The position numbers were made by a program, and so were the translations under genes. Under the pieces are notes generated by a model. The model had not been told where the DNA came from, searched no databases, and saw only the letters and a list, made by a program, of their open reading frames with translations. This document shows positions 25,884 through 34,885 of a stretch of 64,000 nt of DNA, in pieces (within the stretch, counting starts at the first letter, position 1; each line of letters starts with the position of its first letter). The stretch lies in the NCBI GenBank assembly GCA_036504055.1, contig DASXVU010000005.1, positions 1 to 64,000 of the forward strand, given 5' to 3'. The stretch is from Methanomassiliicoccales archaeon. GTDB lineage: Archaea; Thermoplasmatota; Thermoplasmata; Methanomassiliicoccales; UBA472.

Positions 25884-25967
25884 TGCGGGGATTGGGATTT
25901 GAACCCAAGGACCGCTAGGGACTAGACCCTCGATCTAGCGCCGTTGGCCATGCTTGGCTATCCCCGC
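25884..25967 (-). tRNA. tRNA-Leu (anticodon GAG)
   Basis: The minus strand folds with acceptor GCGGGGA/TCCCCGC and discriminator A. The D arm is GCC/GGC with a long loop containing GG, and the anticodon stem is CTAGA/TCTAG around loop TCGAGGG (anticodon GAG). A 13-nt extra arm (TCCCTAGCGGTCC) marks a class II tRNA, and the T arm is TTGGG-TTCAAAT-CCCAA. Discriminator A and the extra arm fit leucine. Position 33 is C rather than the near-universal T, which is unusual. No CCA is encoded. Confidence 0.92.
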
Positions 25968-26512
25968 TTAAACTGCCGAATGTTGGCTTCGGTTATTAAT
26001 GTTTGCCCATGGAAGCGGGCCACGCTGGGGAACGTCGCTAGACCGTCCAGGTCATCGACGCATGGAAGGAGAGGTCTGGATATGCGGGAGAAAGTAGATT
26101 TCGGACGTGCCACGGGACTAGACTGCGGAAATGTCGACATAAAGGAAATGGGGATCGACCGGGAGAAGTTCATCGTGTGGTTGTTGACCAATCATCAGCC
26201 GATGGGTACCTGTTCCGTTTTATTGCCGGTCAATCTTTCCACTTCTTCTCGGACCTTGCCTTCTATTTGTTTTCCTTTTCCTTTCACTTCATCATTGCTC
26301 ATAATTTGGGACAACGCGAGATATTGATGAAGGAATGGAGTCCCTTGGTATGCTAAGAATCGAAATGTTGTCCAAACGAGGCGAAAATATTGCCAGACCC
26401 GATATCTAATTAGGAGAATAATGAAACCCTCAAAGATTGTTCTTGACCCTATTCTCGATTAAGATTGCCAGACTTTTATATACTTCGTTCACCGAAGAAT
26501 ATTCAGGTAACA
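25968..26512. other. Intergenic region with a possible micro-ORF and the promoter of the next gene
   Basis: Apart from a 35-codon CsbD-like frame (26195-26302, minus), nothing supportable is seen. A TATA element TTTTATATAC at 26474-26483 lies 30-39 bases before ATG 26513 of the RibD-like gene, so transcription would start near 26507 with almost no leader. Confidence 0.5.
26195..26302 (-). CDS. Possible truncated CsbD-like micro-protein (35 aa)
   Basis: The frame reads MSNDEVKGKGKQIEGKVREE and then VERLTGNKTEQVPIG. It matches the first half of the CsbD stress-protein pattern (D.IKGK.KQ..GKV.E..G.LTG.K). CsbD proteins are normally 55-70 residues with a second similar repeat; here a stop follows the first. 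No clear ribosome site is visible. It could be a decayed gene or a genuine short form. Confidence 0.35.
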   Translation of the reverse strand: MSNDEVKGKGKQIEGKVREEVERLTGNKTEQVPIG

Positions 26513-27103
26513 ATGAGAAAAATATTCCTGTTCATGTCCCTGAGCCTAGATGGTTACTTCGAAGGACCCAATCATGATATTTCTTGGCATCGTGTCGACG
26601 ATGACTTCAATAGGTTCGCCATCGATCAGCTCCGAGAAACTGATCTCTTCATATTTGGAAGGAGAATATACCAATTGATGGAATCCGCTTGGCCGAAGAT
26701 AGCCGAGGACCCTTCCGCAACCGAGAACGATCTCGAGATCGCGCTCCTGATCAACCACACCGAAAAGATGGTGTTCTCCAGGACTCTGGATAAGGTAGAA
26801 GAAAAAGAAAATTGGCGTAATGTCTCGCTCAGACATGATTTTGATCCTGAGGAGATCAGGAAACTCAAGGACCAGCCAGGGAAGAGCATCTCGGTGGGCG
26901 GATCGGATATGGCTATTCCTTTCATTAGGGCAGGGCTGATAGACGAATTCCGTTTCACGATTGCGCCGGTCATGTTAAGGGCAGGCACTAGGATTTTCGA
27001 AGGATTAGAGAGCGATCTTGATCTGAAATTGATCAAAGCCCAACCATTCGCTTCAGGGAACGTTGTGCTTTGCTATCGACCCTCATCAACCGCTAAGATC
27101 TAG
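26513..27103 (+). CDS. RibD C-terminal / dihydrofolate-reductase-like family protein
   Basis: The protein starts MRKIFLFMSLSLDGYFEGP and shows the fold's signature FGRRIYQLMESAWP, followed by the SVGGSDMAIPFIRAGLIDEFRFTIAPVMLRAGTRIFEG C-terminal block (NADPH-binding GGS and product strands). It belongs to the YyaP/RibD-reductase-like group of small reductases; the substrate is unknown. A longer frame starts at 26465, but the TATA box at 26474-26483 lies inside that extension, so ATG 26513 is correct. Confidence 0.85.
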   Translation: MRKIFLFMSLSLDGYFEGPNHDISWHRVDDDFNRFAIDQLRETDLFIFGRRIYQLMESAWPKIAEDPSATENDLEIALLINHTEKMVFSRTLDKVEEKENWRNVSLRHDFDPEEIRKLKDQPGKSISVGGSDMAIPFIRAGLIDEFRFTIAPVMLRAGTRIFEGLESDLDLKLIKAQPFASGNVVLCYRPSSTAKI

Positions 27104-27144
27104 AATTGAACGTGTCCTATTGAAAATGGTTCACATCAGAGGTT

Positions 27145-27252
27145 AAAAATTCGGACCGACTTCGTTTCTATGACTACAAGGAGGAGGAGGAGAATCGCAA
27201 TCGACGAAGTCGGTCAAGGTATTGGTCTTGCCTTTTGATTGGACTTCCTAAA
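27145..27252 (-). ncRNA. Candidate structured small RNA, copy A (CU-rich loop)
   Basis: Transcribed leftward from a TATA box (TTTATAAG, minus strand, 27273-27280), it shares a core with copy B at 31700: AGGAAGTCCAATCAAA (27234-27249), then CAAG/CTTG hairpin arms, then CCGACTTCGTCGATTG. A 12-bp perfect stem pairs 27204-27215 with 27154-27165. It encloses a loop of CTCC repeats (27181-27194) complementary to Shine-Dalgarno sequences, and is followed directly by CGAATTTTT, a terminator-like tail (T run at 27145-27149). A competing three-way fold (CAAT/AUUG closing a CGAC-UUC-GUCG hairpin) uses the same 5' arm. No ORF with a start fits. It lies between the RibD-like gene and RNase P RNA. Confidence 0.6.
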
Positions 27253-27521
27253 CGACGAATCGACATTTTCTCCTTATAAACCTCGGGAAGCTATTATCAC
27301 TTTTGATTCTGATATTTTCTCAAAACTGGCTATCGTAACGTTCAGGTTAAGTTATCAATGACCGATAGATCCAACGATACGATATTTCGTACCACGTCAT
27401 TCGCGAACGAATATAACTACGACCGGTGTTCCAAATCCATTCCATCTCATCAAGAGATCAACATGTAAGAACTATCGGGTCTATGAAATACCCTGGCAAG
27501 GAATATGTGACGGTGAATTAT

Positions 27522-27528
27522 TTATATC
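27522..27528 (+). promoter_or_regulatory. TATA box of the RNase P RNA gene
   Basis: The sequence tttatat lies about 24 bases before the inferred 5' end (27549) of the RNase P RNA, the standard archaeal spacing. Confidence 0.65.
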
Positions 27529-27548
27529 GGCTTTACTTAGGAACGCCT

Positions 27549-27847
27549 GCCAGGAGAGGGAGGGCGGCCGACGGTAGGACTTCGGTCCAGCTGAGGAAGT
27601 TCCCCACTCCATGAGAAATGTGGACTGCAAAAGCGGTCGGGCGAGAGCCCGGGCAAGGGCGCAGAAACGACACAGTCCCGATCAATAGGATGATCCGTTA
27701 GGCGGTGACGTTCCCGGGAATTTGGTGAAACGGCGACACCTCACAGGAGCAAGCCCAAACAGCCGGAATGACAGCTCAGGACTGGCAGGTAGGGCGCTTA
27801 GTTGAATGCTGCCTGAAACAGAAAGGGGACTACTACCCTCACCTGGC
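27549..27847 (+). ncRNA. rnpB: RNase P RNA (archaeal type A)
   Basis: Terminal helix P1 is formed by GCCAGG-A-GAGGG (27549-27560) and CCCTC-A-CCTGGC (27836-27847). Conserved core regions are all present in order: GAGGAAGTTCCCC (CR-I) near 27593, the GGGCGCAGAAACG segment near 27656, GGTGAAACGGCGACACCTCACAGGAGCAAGCCC (CR-II/III) near 27723, and AGTTGAATGCTGCC...ACAGAAAGGGGACTACTA (CR-IV/V) near 27801-27835. The length (299 nt) fits archaeal type A. It is the catalytic RNA that trims tRNA 5' leaders. Confidence 0.93.
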
Positions 27848-28137
27848 ACTAATGATTCCTCCAACAAAACCGAACCATCGCCATATTTCGTGGAATCAGC
27901 GGAAATGACGTCGTCATCGATCCGATCCCAAATGGCCCAATATTGTTCTGACTGGTATGAAATTCTGATTAAAGGATTGGGTCCGGACCGGTATCAACGA
28001 AGGACCGTAATTCCGCCGCAAACCGCAATTTTTTCGTGTTTATTACGGAATATTACGAAATATCCGATAAGAACTCGGGCAATTGGTATCAAGACACTAA
28101 CGTAAGGCTGTATAGCAAGTGTGAGGAGTGGAAGTTT
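27848..28137. other. Spacer between RNase P RNA and the DUF835 gene
   Basis: No RNA or protein gene is supported. The sequence becomes AT-rich at 28027-28075 and may hold the promoter of the DUF835 gene. A GTG in frame at 28036 could extend that protein by 34 residues, but those residues do not match the family. Confidence 0.4.
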
Positions 28138-28611
28138 GTGAGGATCTCATCTGGAAAGCTATATCTGATCGAGGAGAGAGTGCCGTTGAGAACACATCAA
28201 CTGTTGAGGAAAGAATTGGCGCGAGGTCGGGCGGCGTTGTACATCTCAAAGCATTCGCCGAGCCAGCTTGGAACCCAATTCAGTCTGAATTCGGATCCGT
28301 TGCAGACCAAATGGCTAACGCCAAGACCGGAGAACAGCTGCATTCCCCCGATGAACCTGGCGAAATTTGAGGAGAACGTCAAGGAATTTTTGAGGCTGAA
28401 CCACGATGGGATCGTGGTGCTCAACGGGGTCGATGTGCTGGAGATGTGGAATGGAACCAGGCCGGTGCTCGAGGTCATAAAGAAGGTCCAGAAGGAGATG
28501 CAGGCCGGGGACGCCAATTTCATCATCAGCCTGGACCCAAAGAACCATTATCAGACCAGCCTCAACGCCTTGGAAAAGGCATCGGATGAGGTCGTATATC
28601 CAACGGTGTAG
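28138..28611 (+). CDS. DUF835 domain protein
   Basis: This soluble protein follows the DUF835 pattern. A GKLYLIEER opening strand leads to ALYISKHSPSQL, then a loop with W (TKWLTPRPENSCIPPMNLAKFEENVKEFL), the Walker-B-like strand GIVVLNGVDVLEMWN, and FIISLDPKNH. DUF835 proteins resemble RecA/KaiC cores that lost the P-loop and are typical of Thermoplasmatota and methanogens, often with signalling domains. GTG 28138 has GTGAGGAG upstream; GTG 28036 is an alternative. Its relatives in this window are at 38299 and 38847. Confidence 0.75.
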   Translation: MRISSGKLYLIEERVPLRTHQLLRKELARGRAALYISKHSPSQLGTQFSLNSDPLQTKWLTPRPENSCIPPMNLAKFEENVKEFLRLNHDGIVVLNGVDVLEMWNGTRPVLEVIKKVQKEMQAGDANFIISLDPKNHYQTSLNALEKASDEVVYPTV

Positions 28612-28690
28612 GGCTATCGGCCCTACCTCCCCATTATTTTCGTTTTAGCAACTAGTATCATTCATATTGCCGCAAGAGTTTCGAGTCCTC

Positions 28691-29506
28691 ATGCCGAACG
28701 ATCTAGAGGCGCTCGCTGAAAAGATAAAGAACGATTCGATCTCCGGGTCATCGGAGACGGCCATCTACGTTCTGAAGGCGCTTCACGAGATCCTCAGCGA
28801 TCATGACACCAGCGGCGAACAGATGCTGGGTTTCTCCAAATTGCTGAGACAGGCGAAGCCGGCGATGGCCCCCCTCAGCAACATTGCCAAGATCATGGAG
28901 GCAGCGTCCTACGACCCCGACCCGGACAAGACGGCACTGAGCTCGGTGGAAAGATTGATGAGCAACGAAAGGACGGCTACTGACAGGATCGTCGAGAAGA
29001 TCACCGAAAAGATTGAAGGGACGGTGCTCACCCTTTCCTATTCTGGAACTGTCGTGAACGTCCTGAAGGCCATCTCCAAGAATAAGGAGATCAAGGTCAT
29101 CGTGGCCGAGTCGTTCCCGTTGGGAGAAGGAAGGAGGACCGCGGAGATCCTATCTAACGATGGGATGGAGGTAACGCTTGTAACCGACTCAATGGTCTTT
29201 GCCGAGGCGAGGAGCTCCGACCTCTGTCTGGTCGGCGCGGACGCCATAACCCCACAGGCCCTGATCAACAAGGTGGGTACCTACGCCATCGCCCTGGCCT
29301 CGGTCCAGGCGGGCATTCCCGTCTACGTGGCGTCGAGCACCCTCAAGGTCACTTCGGAACTGAAGCCCGATTGGATCATCGAGGAGAGGAACAACGGCAG
29401 GATGTCGGAACGCACCCAGCTGTTCGAACCCACTCCCCTGGAACTGATCACAGAAGTGATCACCGAGAAAGGAGCGTCAAGGCCGGGACGTCTTTTCCGG
29501 GCCTAG
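28691..29506 (+). CDS. eIF-2B alpha / ribose-1,5-bisphosphate isomerase family protein
   Basis: An N-terminal helical domain (to about residue 100) precedes the Rossmann-like catalytic domain with LTLSYSGTVVNVL, VAESFPLGEGRRTAEILSNDG, and the signature GADAITPQALINKVGTYAIALA leading to PVYVASSTLK. Family members are R15P isomerases of the archaeal AMP/Rubisco pathway, methylthioribose-1-P isomerases or eIF2B-like proteins; at 271 aa it is slightly short and the function is open. TTG 28667 gives eight extra residues, but ATG 28691 fits relatives better. Confidence 0.85.
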   Translation: MPNDLEALAEKIKNDSISGSSETAIYVLKALHEILSDHDTSGEQMLGFSKLLRQAKPAMAPLSNIAKIMEAASYDPDPDKTALSSVERLMSNERTATDRIVEKITEKIEGTVLTLSYSGTVVNVLKAISKNKEIKVIVAESFPLGEGRRTAEILSNDGMEVTLVTDSMVFAEARSSDLCLVGADAITPQALINKVGTYAIALASVQAGIPVYVASSTLKVTSELKPDWIIEERNNGRMSERTQLFEPTPLELITEVITEKGASRPGRLFRA

Positions 29507-29739
29507 ACGCTGATCATCTGGATGAACATCTTCACTTGATTGTCCCATTCGGTGGTGGTGATGTCGACCTCACTTTGGTTCTCACCACATGCGGTGACGG
29601 TCACCGATCCGCCTCCGCCTTCCAGGCAGATGCTGTCCGTGTCCTCGCTGACCACGGTCATTCCCAGCTTCAGGAAATAGGCTTTGGCCTTGGCGATCAA
29701 TCTCTCAGGCGGAAGTTTGCTGCTTGCCCCATAGCGCAT
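29503..29739 (-). CDS. Hypothetical protein, 78 aa
   Basis: The small protein reads MRYGASSKLPPERLIAKAKAYFLKLG, a helix-rich start, then beta strands TVVSEDTDSICLEGGGGSVTVTACG and a final helix (TEWDNQVKMFIQMI). The alpha-beta-beta-beta-alpha layout suggests a compact cytosolic domain; I do not recognise a named family. It is convergent and overlaps the eIF2B-like gene by four bases at the stops. Confidence 0.65.
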   Translation of the reverse strand: MRYGASSKLPPERLIAKAKAYFLKLGMTVVSEDTDSICLEGGGGSVTVTACGENQSEVDITTTEWDNQVKMFIQMISV

Positions 29740-29845
29740 ACCAGATACCTGAAACCAGAGGGGTTCGGATAATACTTAATCCCTACCTGGAGTTTACCAG
29801 GTTTCTGCATATATTTATGCCATTTGAGCACACACTGAACCGTTG

Positions 29846-31594
29846 ATGTCGGACAAGTTCCCCAAGCTCAGTGAGAACGCCTTGACCGTGCTCCGGAAAA
29901 GGTACCTGCTGAAAGGCAGGTCAGGAGAGGTCATAGAGACCCCGGAGGACATGTTCAGGCGCATCGCCCGAAACCTCGCCTCGGTTGACTATTTCTATCA
30001 TGATCGGGACGCCGAGAAGGAGGAGGTTGAGTTCCATCGGATGATGCGCTCCCTGGAGTTCCTTCCCAATTCCCCCACCATAATGAACGCGGGGACTCAT
30101 ATGCAGCAGTTGGCGGCTTGCTTCGTGATCCCGGTGGGAGATTCCATTGAGCAGATCTTCGACGCGGTCAAGTTCGCCGCGATAATCCACCAGACCGGTG
30201 GAGGGACTGGTTTCTCTTTCTCCCGTCTTCGTCCGTCCGGCGATCTGGTAGCCTCGACCGGCGGAACGGCATCCGGACCGATATCGTTCATGAAGGTCTT
30301 CGATGTGGCCACGGACGCCGTAAAACAGGGCGGGCGCCGGCGCGGGGCCAACATGGGGATTTTGCGCGTCGATCATCCAGATATCAGAGAGTTCATAAGG
30401 CTAAAGGCTGACCTAAAGACACTGTCAAACTTCAACATCTCCGTCGGGGTCACCGATGAGTTCATGCACCGTGCCTCAGAAGGGCGCCAGCTGGAGCTCA
30501 TCAATCCCAGGAATTCGAATGTGACCGGCTCGGTGCATGCGGGCTCGTTGCTTGACGAGATCTGTTCCCGGGCCTGGGGAAGCGGAGACCCGGGCATGAT
30601 ATTCCTGGATGAGATCAACCGGAGAAACCCGACACCGGGGTTGGGGGACATCGAGGCGACCAACCCATGCGGGGAGGTGCCGTTGCTTTCCTTCGAGGCA
30701 TGCAATCTGGGATCGATCAACCTGGACCGGATGCTGGTGGAACGAAAGGGGGATCATGAGCTCGACTATGACAAACTGAAGGACACGGTCGATGCCGGGA
30801 TCAGGTTCCTGGACAACGTGATCGACGCGAGCAGATATCCATTGAGACAGATCGACCTCGTCGTCAAGGGCAACCGGAAGGTAGGGCTCGGGGTGATGGG
30901 CTTCGCGGATATCCTGGTAAAGCTCGGCCACCGTTACGGTTCCAAAGCCTCCGAGGTGCTGGCCGAGGAGGTCATCAGGACGATCAGGGACCAGGCGGAA
31001 AGGACGACCAGGAGGATCGGTGAGGAGCGGGGGGACTTCCCGAACATCGAGGCAAGCGAATTCGACTCGCCCAGACGGAACGCCACCGTCCTCAGCATTG
31101 CCCCCACCGGTACCATATCAATGATAGCGAACTGTTCGTCCGGGATCGAGCCTTTCTTCGCCCTCTACTATGATAAGCACGTGCTTGACGGAGAGACCCT
31201 CCATGAGATGAACCAATTCTTCTTGGACACTGCCGGTCGCAAGGGATTGGAGAGGGATCGCATCCTCGGGCTCCTTTCGAACCAGGATTCGATACAGAAC
31301 ATAGAATCCATACCGGAGGAGATGAGGAACATATTCGTGACCGCCCATGACATTGAACCTGAGAAACAGGTGCGGATGCAATCCATCTTCCAGAGATATG
31401 TGGACAATGCTGTGTCGAAGACCATCAATCTGCCGGAATCAAGCACCGTGGAGGACATCAGGAAGATCTATCACCTTGCGCACGAGCTCCATTGCAAGGG
31501 GATCACCGTATACCGGGAAGGGACCAAACCGGGCCAGGTCTACACGGCGGGCGGGAGGGGCGTCGAGTGCGCCACCTGCGGTCAGCTGGTGTGA
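29846..31594 (+). CDS. nrdJ: Adenosylcobalamin-dependent (class II) ribonucleotide reductase
   Basis: The 582-aa protein has the RNR N-terminal domain ([15 protein letters not shown]) and the 10-stranded barrel with [22 protein letters not shown] (first redox Cys near 92), [34 protein letters not shown] (active-site N-x-C-x-E) and [20 protein letters not shown]. It ends with the electron-transfer pair CATCGQLV. It makes deoxyribonucleotides using a B12 radical, independent of oxygen, fitting a corrinoid-using anaerobe. The frame's TTG at 29843 is passed over for the adjacent ATG 29846. A TATA-like tatttatgcc (about 29811-29820) lies upstream. Confidence 0.96.
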   Translation: MSDKFPKLSENALTVLRKRYLLKGRSGEVIETPEDMFRRIARNLASVDYFYHDRDAEKEEVEFHRMMRSLEFLPNSPTIMNAGTHMQQLAACFVIPVGDSIEQIFDAVKFAAIIHQTGGGTGFSFSRLRPSGDLVASTGGTASGPISFMKVFDVATDAVKQGGRRRGANMGILRVDHPDIREFIRLKADLKTLSNFNISVGVTDEFMHRASEGRQLELINPRNSNVTGSVHAGSLLDEICSRAWGSGDPGMIFLDEINRRNPTPGLGDIEATNPCGEVPLLSFEACNLGSINLDRMLVERKGDHELDYDKLKDTVDAGIRFLDNVIDASRYPLRQIDLVVKGNRKVGLGVMGFADILVKLGHRYGSKASEVLAEEVIRTIRDQAERTTRRIGEERGDFPNIEASEFDSPRRNATVLSIAPTGTISMIANCSSGIEPFFALYYDKHVLDGETLHEMNQFFLDTAGRKGLERDRILGLLSNQDSIQNIESIPEEMRNIFVTAHDIEPEKQVRMQSIFQRYVDNAVSKTINLPESSTVEDIRKIYHLAHELHCKGITVYREGTKPGQVYTAGGRGVECATCGQLV

Positions 31595-31699
31595 ATATGT
31601 GAGAGCGGGGATGGGACAGAATATTAATATTCATTACGTTCGATATCAAAGGTGATAGCCGACTGACCATCTTTATATGGGGAAAAAACCGATCGGCTT

Positions 31700-31816
31700 T
31701 TAGGCAGTCCAATCAAAGCCAAGACCTTTCTTGACTCGCCGACTTCGTCGATTGAGACTCCTCCCCCCAATATTCACACTTTCCCCCAAGGAAGTACGAA
31801 GCCGGCATCAGTTTTC
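31700..31816 (+). ncRNA. Candidate structured small RNA, copy B (CU-rich loop)
   Basis: This is a second copy of the element at 27145-27252, on the opposite strand. A TATA box (TTTATATG, 31672-31679) lies about 25 bases before the shared core AGGCAGTCCAATCAAA (31702-31717), followed by CAAGA/TCTTG hairpin arms and CCGACTTCGTCGATTG (31739-31754). The stem GCCGACTTCGT (31738-31748) pairs with ACGAAGCCGGC (31796-31806), one A-C mismatch. The enclosed loop has CTCCTCCCCCC (31758-31768) and a second CCCCC (31783-31787). ATCAGTTTT follows as a terminator-like end. No ORF. The 3' arm is preserved although the loop cannot be aligned with copy A, arguing for structure. Confidence 0.62.
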
Positions 31817-31896
31817 CAATCTCTAAGGATTCGATCGATCGCGTTTGCTGGGCCAGCTAAATTCTAAAAAAATGATTAAGAGGTTTTGCCGGTGCA

Positions 31897-34881
31897 TCAC
31901 TCGAAGCGTAGCACCTCGGCCGGTGCCACCTTGGATGCACCGCGTGCTGCCGGTATGACGCAAAGCACCGTTGCTAGGAACGCGGCCAGGCCAAGTCCCA
32001 AGATCGGTACCCAGGCAATGACGAAGTCCATCCCCATGCCGTTCAGGTACAGGCTCCAGATATCGTATCCGACCACGATCCCTAATGCAGATCCGATGGC
32101 GATCCCCAAGGCCGAGATGAACGCCGACTCGATGGCGAAGTTCATGACGACCATGCGTCGCGTGTAGCCCATGGCGCGCATCATGCCGATCTCCAGCCTC
32201 CTCTCGTGTATCGACCTTATGGTTATGATGCCCAGGCCGGAGACACCGATGACCAGGCCCATGCTGAGGAATGCCTGGAACAATGTCATGAAGCTGTCGA
32301 TGGTGCTCGTTATCTGCTTGGCAAGGGTCTTGATGGCTATGGTCTGGACCCCGAAGGCAACGAACTCCTGCTTGAACAGCGACGCTTGCTGGTCCGAGTC
32401 TAGGCCGGATGCGAACTTCACCAGGAACAGGCTTGAGCCGATCGGGTGATACGTCTCGTTGAAGGACGATTCCGATATGAACACCCCGTTCAGGTTGCTC
32501 TGTTTCATGAACCCGATCACGGTCACGTTCTTTGCGATGCCGTCGCTGGAGACCATGGCGAACTGCTGTCCCAGGTTGAGGGTGCTTGGCGTGTTCATAC
32601 CGAATCCGAAGCTGCTCGATGACGGATACTTCGAACCGTCCAAGATCACTAGCGAAGGGTCCTGCTGGACCGCCGCCCACACATCGTTCTCGGTGTGGTA
32701 CAGGGTGCTGTTCCAGGCGGTGAGCGGATAATTGCCGAGATGGTTGAAGCTGTCCTTCACGCCGGTCACCATATAAGTGAACGTTTTAGGTTCGACCGTT
32801 CCGTTGGGATAGACCTTCATGTATTGGACCATCACGTTCGTGGTGGGCAGCGCCTCCAGCATGGTGACGTTCTCCTTCGCCAGAGGACCCGCCGTTGCAT
32901 TGATATGCTCCCATGGGTCGGAGGTGACCGGGGACATGCTGAACCCGATGACGTCGAACCCTCCCGAGGTCTCATCCACCATCTTGGTGATGCCCACCCC
33001 CAGCATGCCTGTCATCATGGACAGCGCCGTTATGGTGAAGATGACGATGGCGAAGATGAATATGCTGATCCCGGTCCTGAAATGTGCCTTTAGCGGATAA
33101 GAGATCGAGGTCTTGATCACCGCGCGGTATCCGTTCTTGAAACGGAATATCGCCGTGAAGAAAGAAACGAACAACTTCGAGTTGAACATCACGATCAGCA
33201 GACTGGCCACTATCATGAACAGGCCCGACACTATCAGCATCTCGATCCCCGAGGGGTAGTCGAATATCTTGAAGTCGCCCTTGGGCAACCAGACAAACAA
33301 CACGATCGCCCCGGCGATGACCCAGGCCGGGCGGTCACCGATGAAGCGGCGGAGCAACAGACCCATGGATATGCCCATGATCGACAGTCCGCCGGCAGCC
33401 GGCGCCAGACTGGAGGTCTGCATGCCCAGGACCATCAGCAGGAGACCTGCGGCGAAGAGGACGATCCCGGTCCGGAACGCCTTCTTGTCCTCCTTGCGGA
33501 CCGCCGGTTCCGGGATGTTCCTGATGGCCCGGACGATGTTCAGGTTGGATATCCTCCTGGTCACGAAGTAGACGGTCACGATGGTGATCATGAACCCGGC
33601 AGCGAACGATATGGCCAGGGAGAAGAAAGAGAACGTGAAGTAGTTGCTCAGGTTCGTGTCCCCGAACATCGGCATGCCCGAGATACCGAGGATGATCAGG
33701 TCTGCCATCAGAACGCCGACCACCATGCCTACCGCCGCAGCCACGCAGGCGTAGACGAGACCTTCATAGACGAACAGCTTTCTCAGGTGGGTCTTCCGCA
33801 TGCCGATGGCACGGGACATCCCCATCTCGCTCTTCCTCTCCTCGCCCAGCATCGTGAAGATGTTGACGATCAACAGCATACCGGCCATGACCGAGAACGA
33901 TCCCAGAACGAAGAACATGGAGGTGAACTGGCTCAGGTTGCTCCTTCCGCTATCAAGCATCTCCTTCTTGTCCAGTTCGATCTTCATGCCTGTCCCGGGC
34001 ATGGTGTCGGCAATGCTGCCGGTGATGTCGTTCCTTACCTGTACGGAATATCCGAACGGATCATTGCCCTTCGGCTCGATGGAGACCAATATGGTATTGA
34101 CCGTGTCTGGATGTGCTGTGAACGCCTGAGCGTCTGCAAGGTTCATGAAGACGTTGGCGTTGGAGTTGAACCCCCCGAACTGCGATGCGGTCACCACCTT
34201 GCTGACCGTGACCATCGTGGGGATGCCCTGGTAGAACACCATGACCTGGTCCCCTTCCTGGGCGGCCAGGTCCAGTGCCGCCTTTTCATTGATTATTATC
34301 GTCCCTGTCGCGGGCGCCTCGCTGACCATCGTGCCGTTCCTGTTCACCAGGCCGCCGAAGTCGGTGATCAGTTTGTTGTCGACCCCCAACAGCGTCACCG
34401 ATGGCGAGAAGAGCTGAGTACGAGCATCGCGGATGGAGATCGAGGAAATGATCAGCGTATCCGCCGCACGAACGTGCTGTGTGGTGCTTATGTTGGAAAC
34501 CAGAGGAGCGATCTGGGTTGAATTGTAATATACCAAGGTGCCGACATTGCTGGACTGCAGCTCGAAATCGACCTGCCCCATTCCCTTGGTGACCTGGTCG
34601 GTGATCATGTTGTCCATGGTGTCACCGACCACGAACGAAGCGGAGATGATCGCCGTTCCGACCATTAGGCCACCGATCACCAGAGCTGTCGTCCCGGGAC
34701 GGCGGACGATGTTCCTCAGAGACATGCTGAACAATATCCGGTTGCGACTTGCGTCGACAAGGATCAGGATCGCAAGTATCGCCACGGCCGCTACCAACGC
34801 GTAGGCGATGGGCAGTATGAAGAATGGCAATATCAGCACTAGGACCGATATCACCGCGAACAGAACCGACCGAACCTTCAA
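31897..34881 (-). CDS. ABC transporter permease with two FtsX/MacB-type domains
   Basis: The 994-residue membrane protein has an N-terminal helix pair and a first MacB-like periplasmic/extracellular region (about 80-330). An FtsX domain with three to four helices follows (MFFVLGSFSVMAGMLLIVNIFTML, then GEERKSEMGMSRAIGMRK, the family's coupling helix). Central helices, a second extracellular domain (about 620-850) and a second FtsX domain with RRLEIGMMRAMGYTRRMVVMNF complete it. The frame is open to 35001 but that part overlaps the ATPase gene out of frame. TTG 34881 has GGGGTGAT just upstream, eight bases after the ATPase stop. It exports a lipid, peptide or lipoprotein by mechanotransmission. 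Confidence 0.88.
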   Translation of the reverse strand: MKVRSVLFAVISVLVLILPFFILPIAYALVAAVAILAILILVDASRNRILFSMSLRNIVRRPGTTALVIGGLMVGTAIISASFVVGDTMDNMITDQVTKGMGQVDFELQSSNVGTLVYYNSTQIAPLVSNISTTQHVRAADTLIISSISIRDARTQLFSPSVTLLGVDNKLITDFGGLVNRNGTMVSEAPATGTIIINEKAALDLAAQEGDQVMVFYQGIPTMVTVSKVVTASQFGGFNSNANVFMNLADAQAFTAHPDTVNTILVSIEPKGNDPFGYSVQVRNDITGSIADTMPGTGMKIELDKKEMLDSGRSNLSQFTSMFFVLGSFSVMAGMLLIVNIFTMLGEERKSEMGMSRAIGMRKTHLRKLFVYEGLVYACVAAAVGMVVGVLMADLIILGISGMPMFGDTNLSNYFTFSFFSLAISFAAGFMITIVTVYFVTRRISNLNIVRAIRNIPEPAVRKEDKKAFRTGIVLFAAGLLLMVLGMQTSSLAPAAGGLSIMGISMGLLLRRFIGDRPAWVIAGAIVLFVWLPKGDFKIFDYPSGIEMLIVSGLFMIVASLLIVMFNSKLFVSFFTAIFRFKNGYRAVIKTSISYPLKAHFRTGISIFIFAIVIFTITALSMMTGMLGVGITKMVDETSGGFDVIGFSMSPVTSDPWEHINATAGPLAKENVTMLEALPTTNVMVQYMKVYPNGTVEPKTFTYMVTGVKDSFNHLGNYPLTAWNSTLYHTENDVWAAVQQDPSLVILDGSKYPSSSSFGFGMNTPSTLNLGQQFAMVSSDGIAKNVTVIGFMKQSNLNGVFISESSFNETYHPIGSSLFLVKFASGLDSDQQASLFKQEFVAFGVQTIAIKTLAKQITSTIDSFMTLFQAFLSMGLVIGVSGLGIITIRSIHERRLEIGMMRAMGYTRRMVVMNFAIESAFISALGIAIGSALGIVVGYDIWSLYLNGMGMDFVIAWVPILGLGLAAFLATVLCVIPAARGASKVAPAEVLRFE

Positions 34882-34885
34882 GGGA

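Noticed and set aside
27145-31816. Terminal inverted repeats of a transposon
   Set aside because: The two homologous elements are in inverted orientation, but the DNA between holds RNase P RNA, RNR and other core genes with no transposase; the TATA box, stems and T-tail argue for RNA genes.
31823-32680. 285-aa minus-strand ORF rich in His/Arg/Gly
   Set aside because: It overlaps the permease in another frame; the biased composition is typical of a shadow frame.
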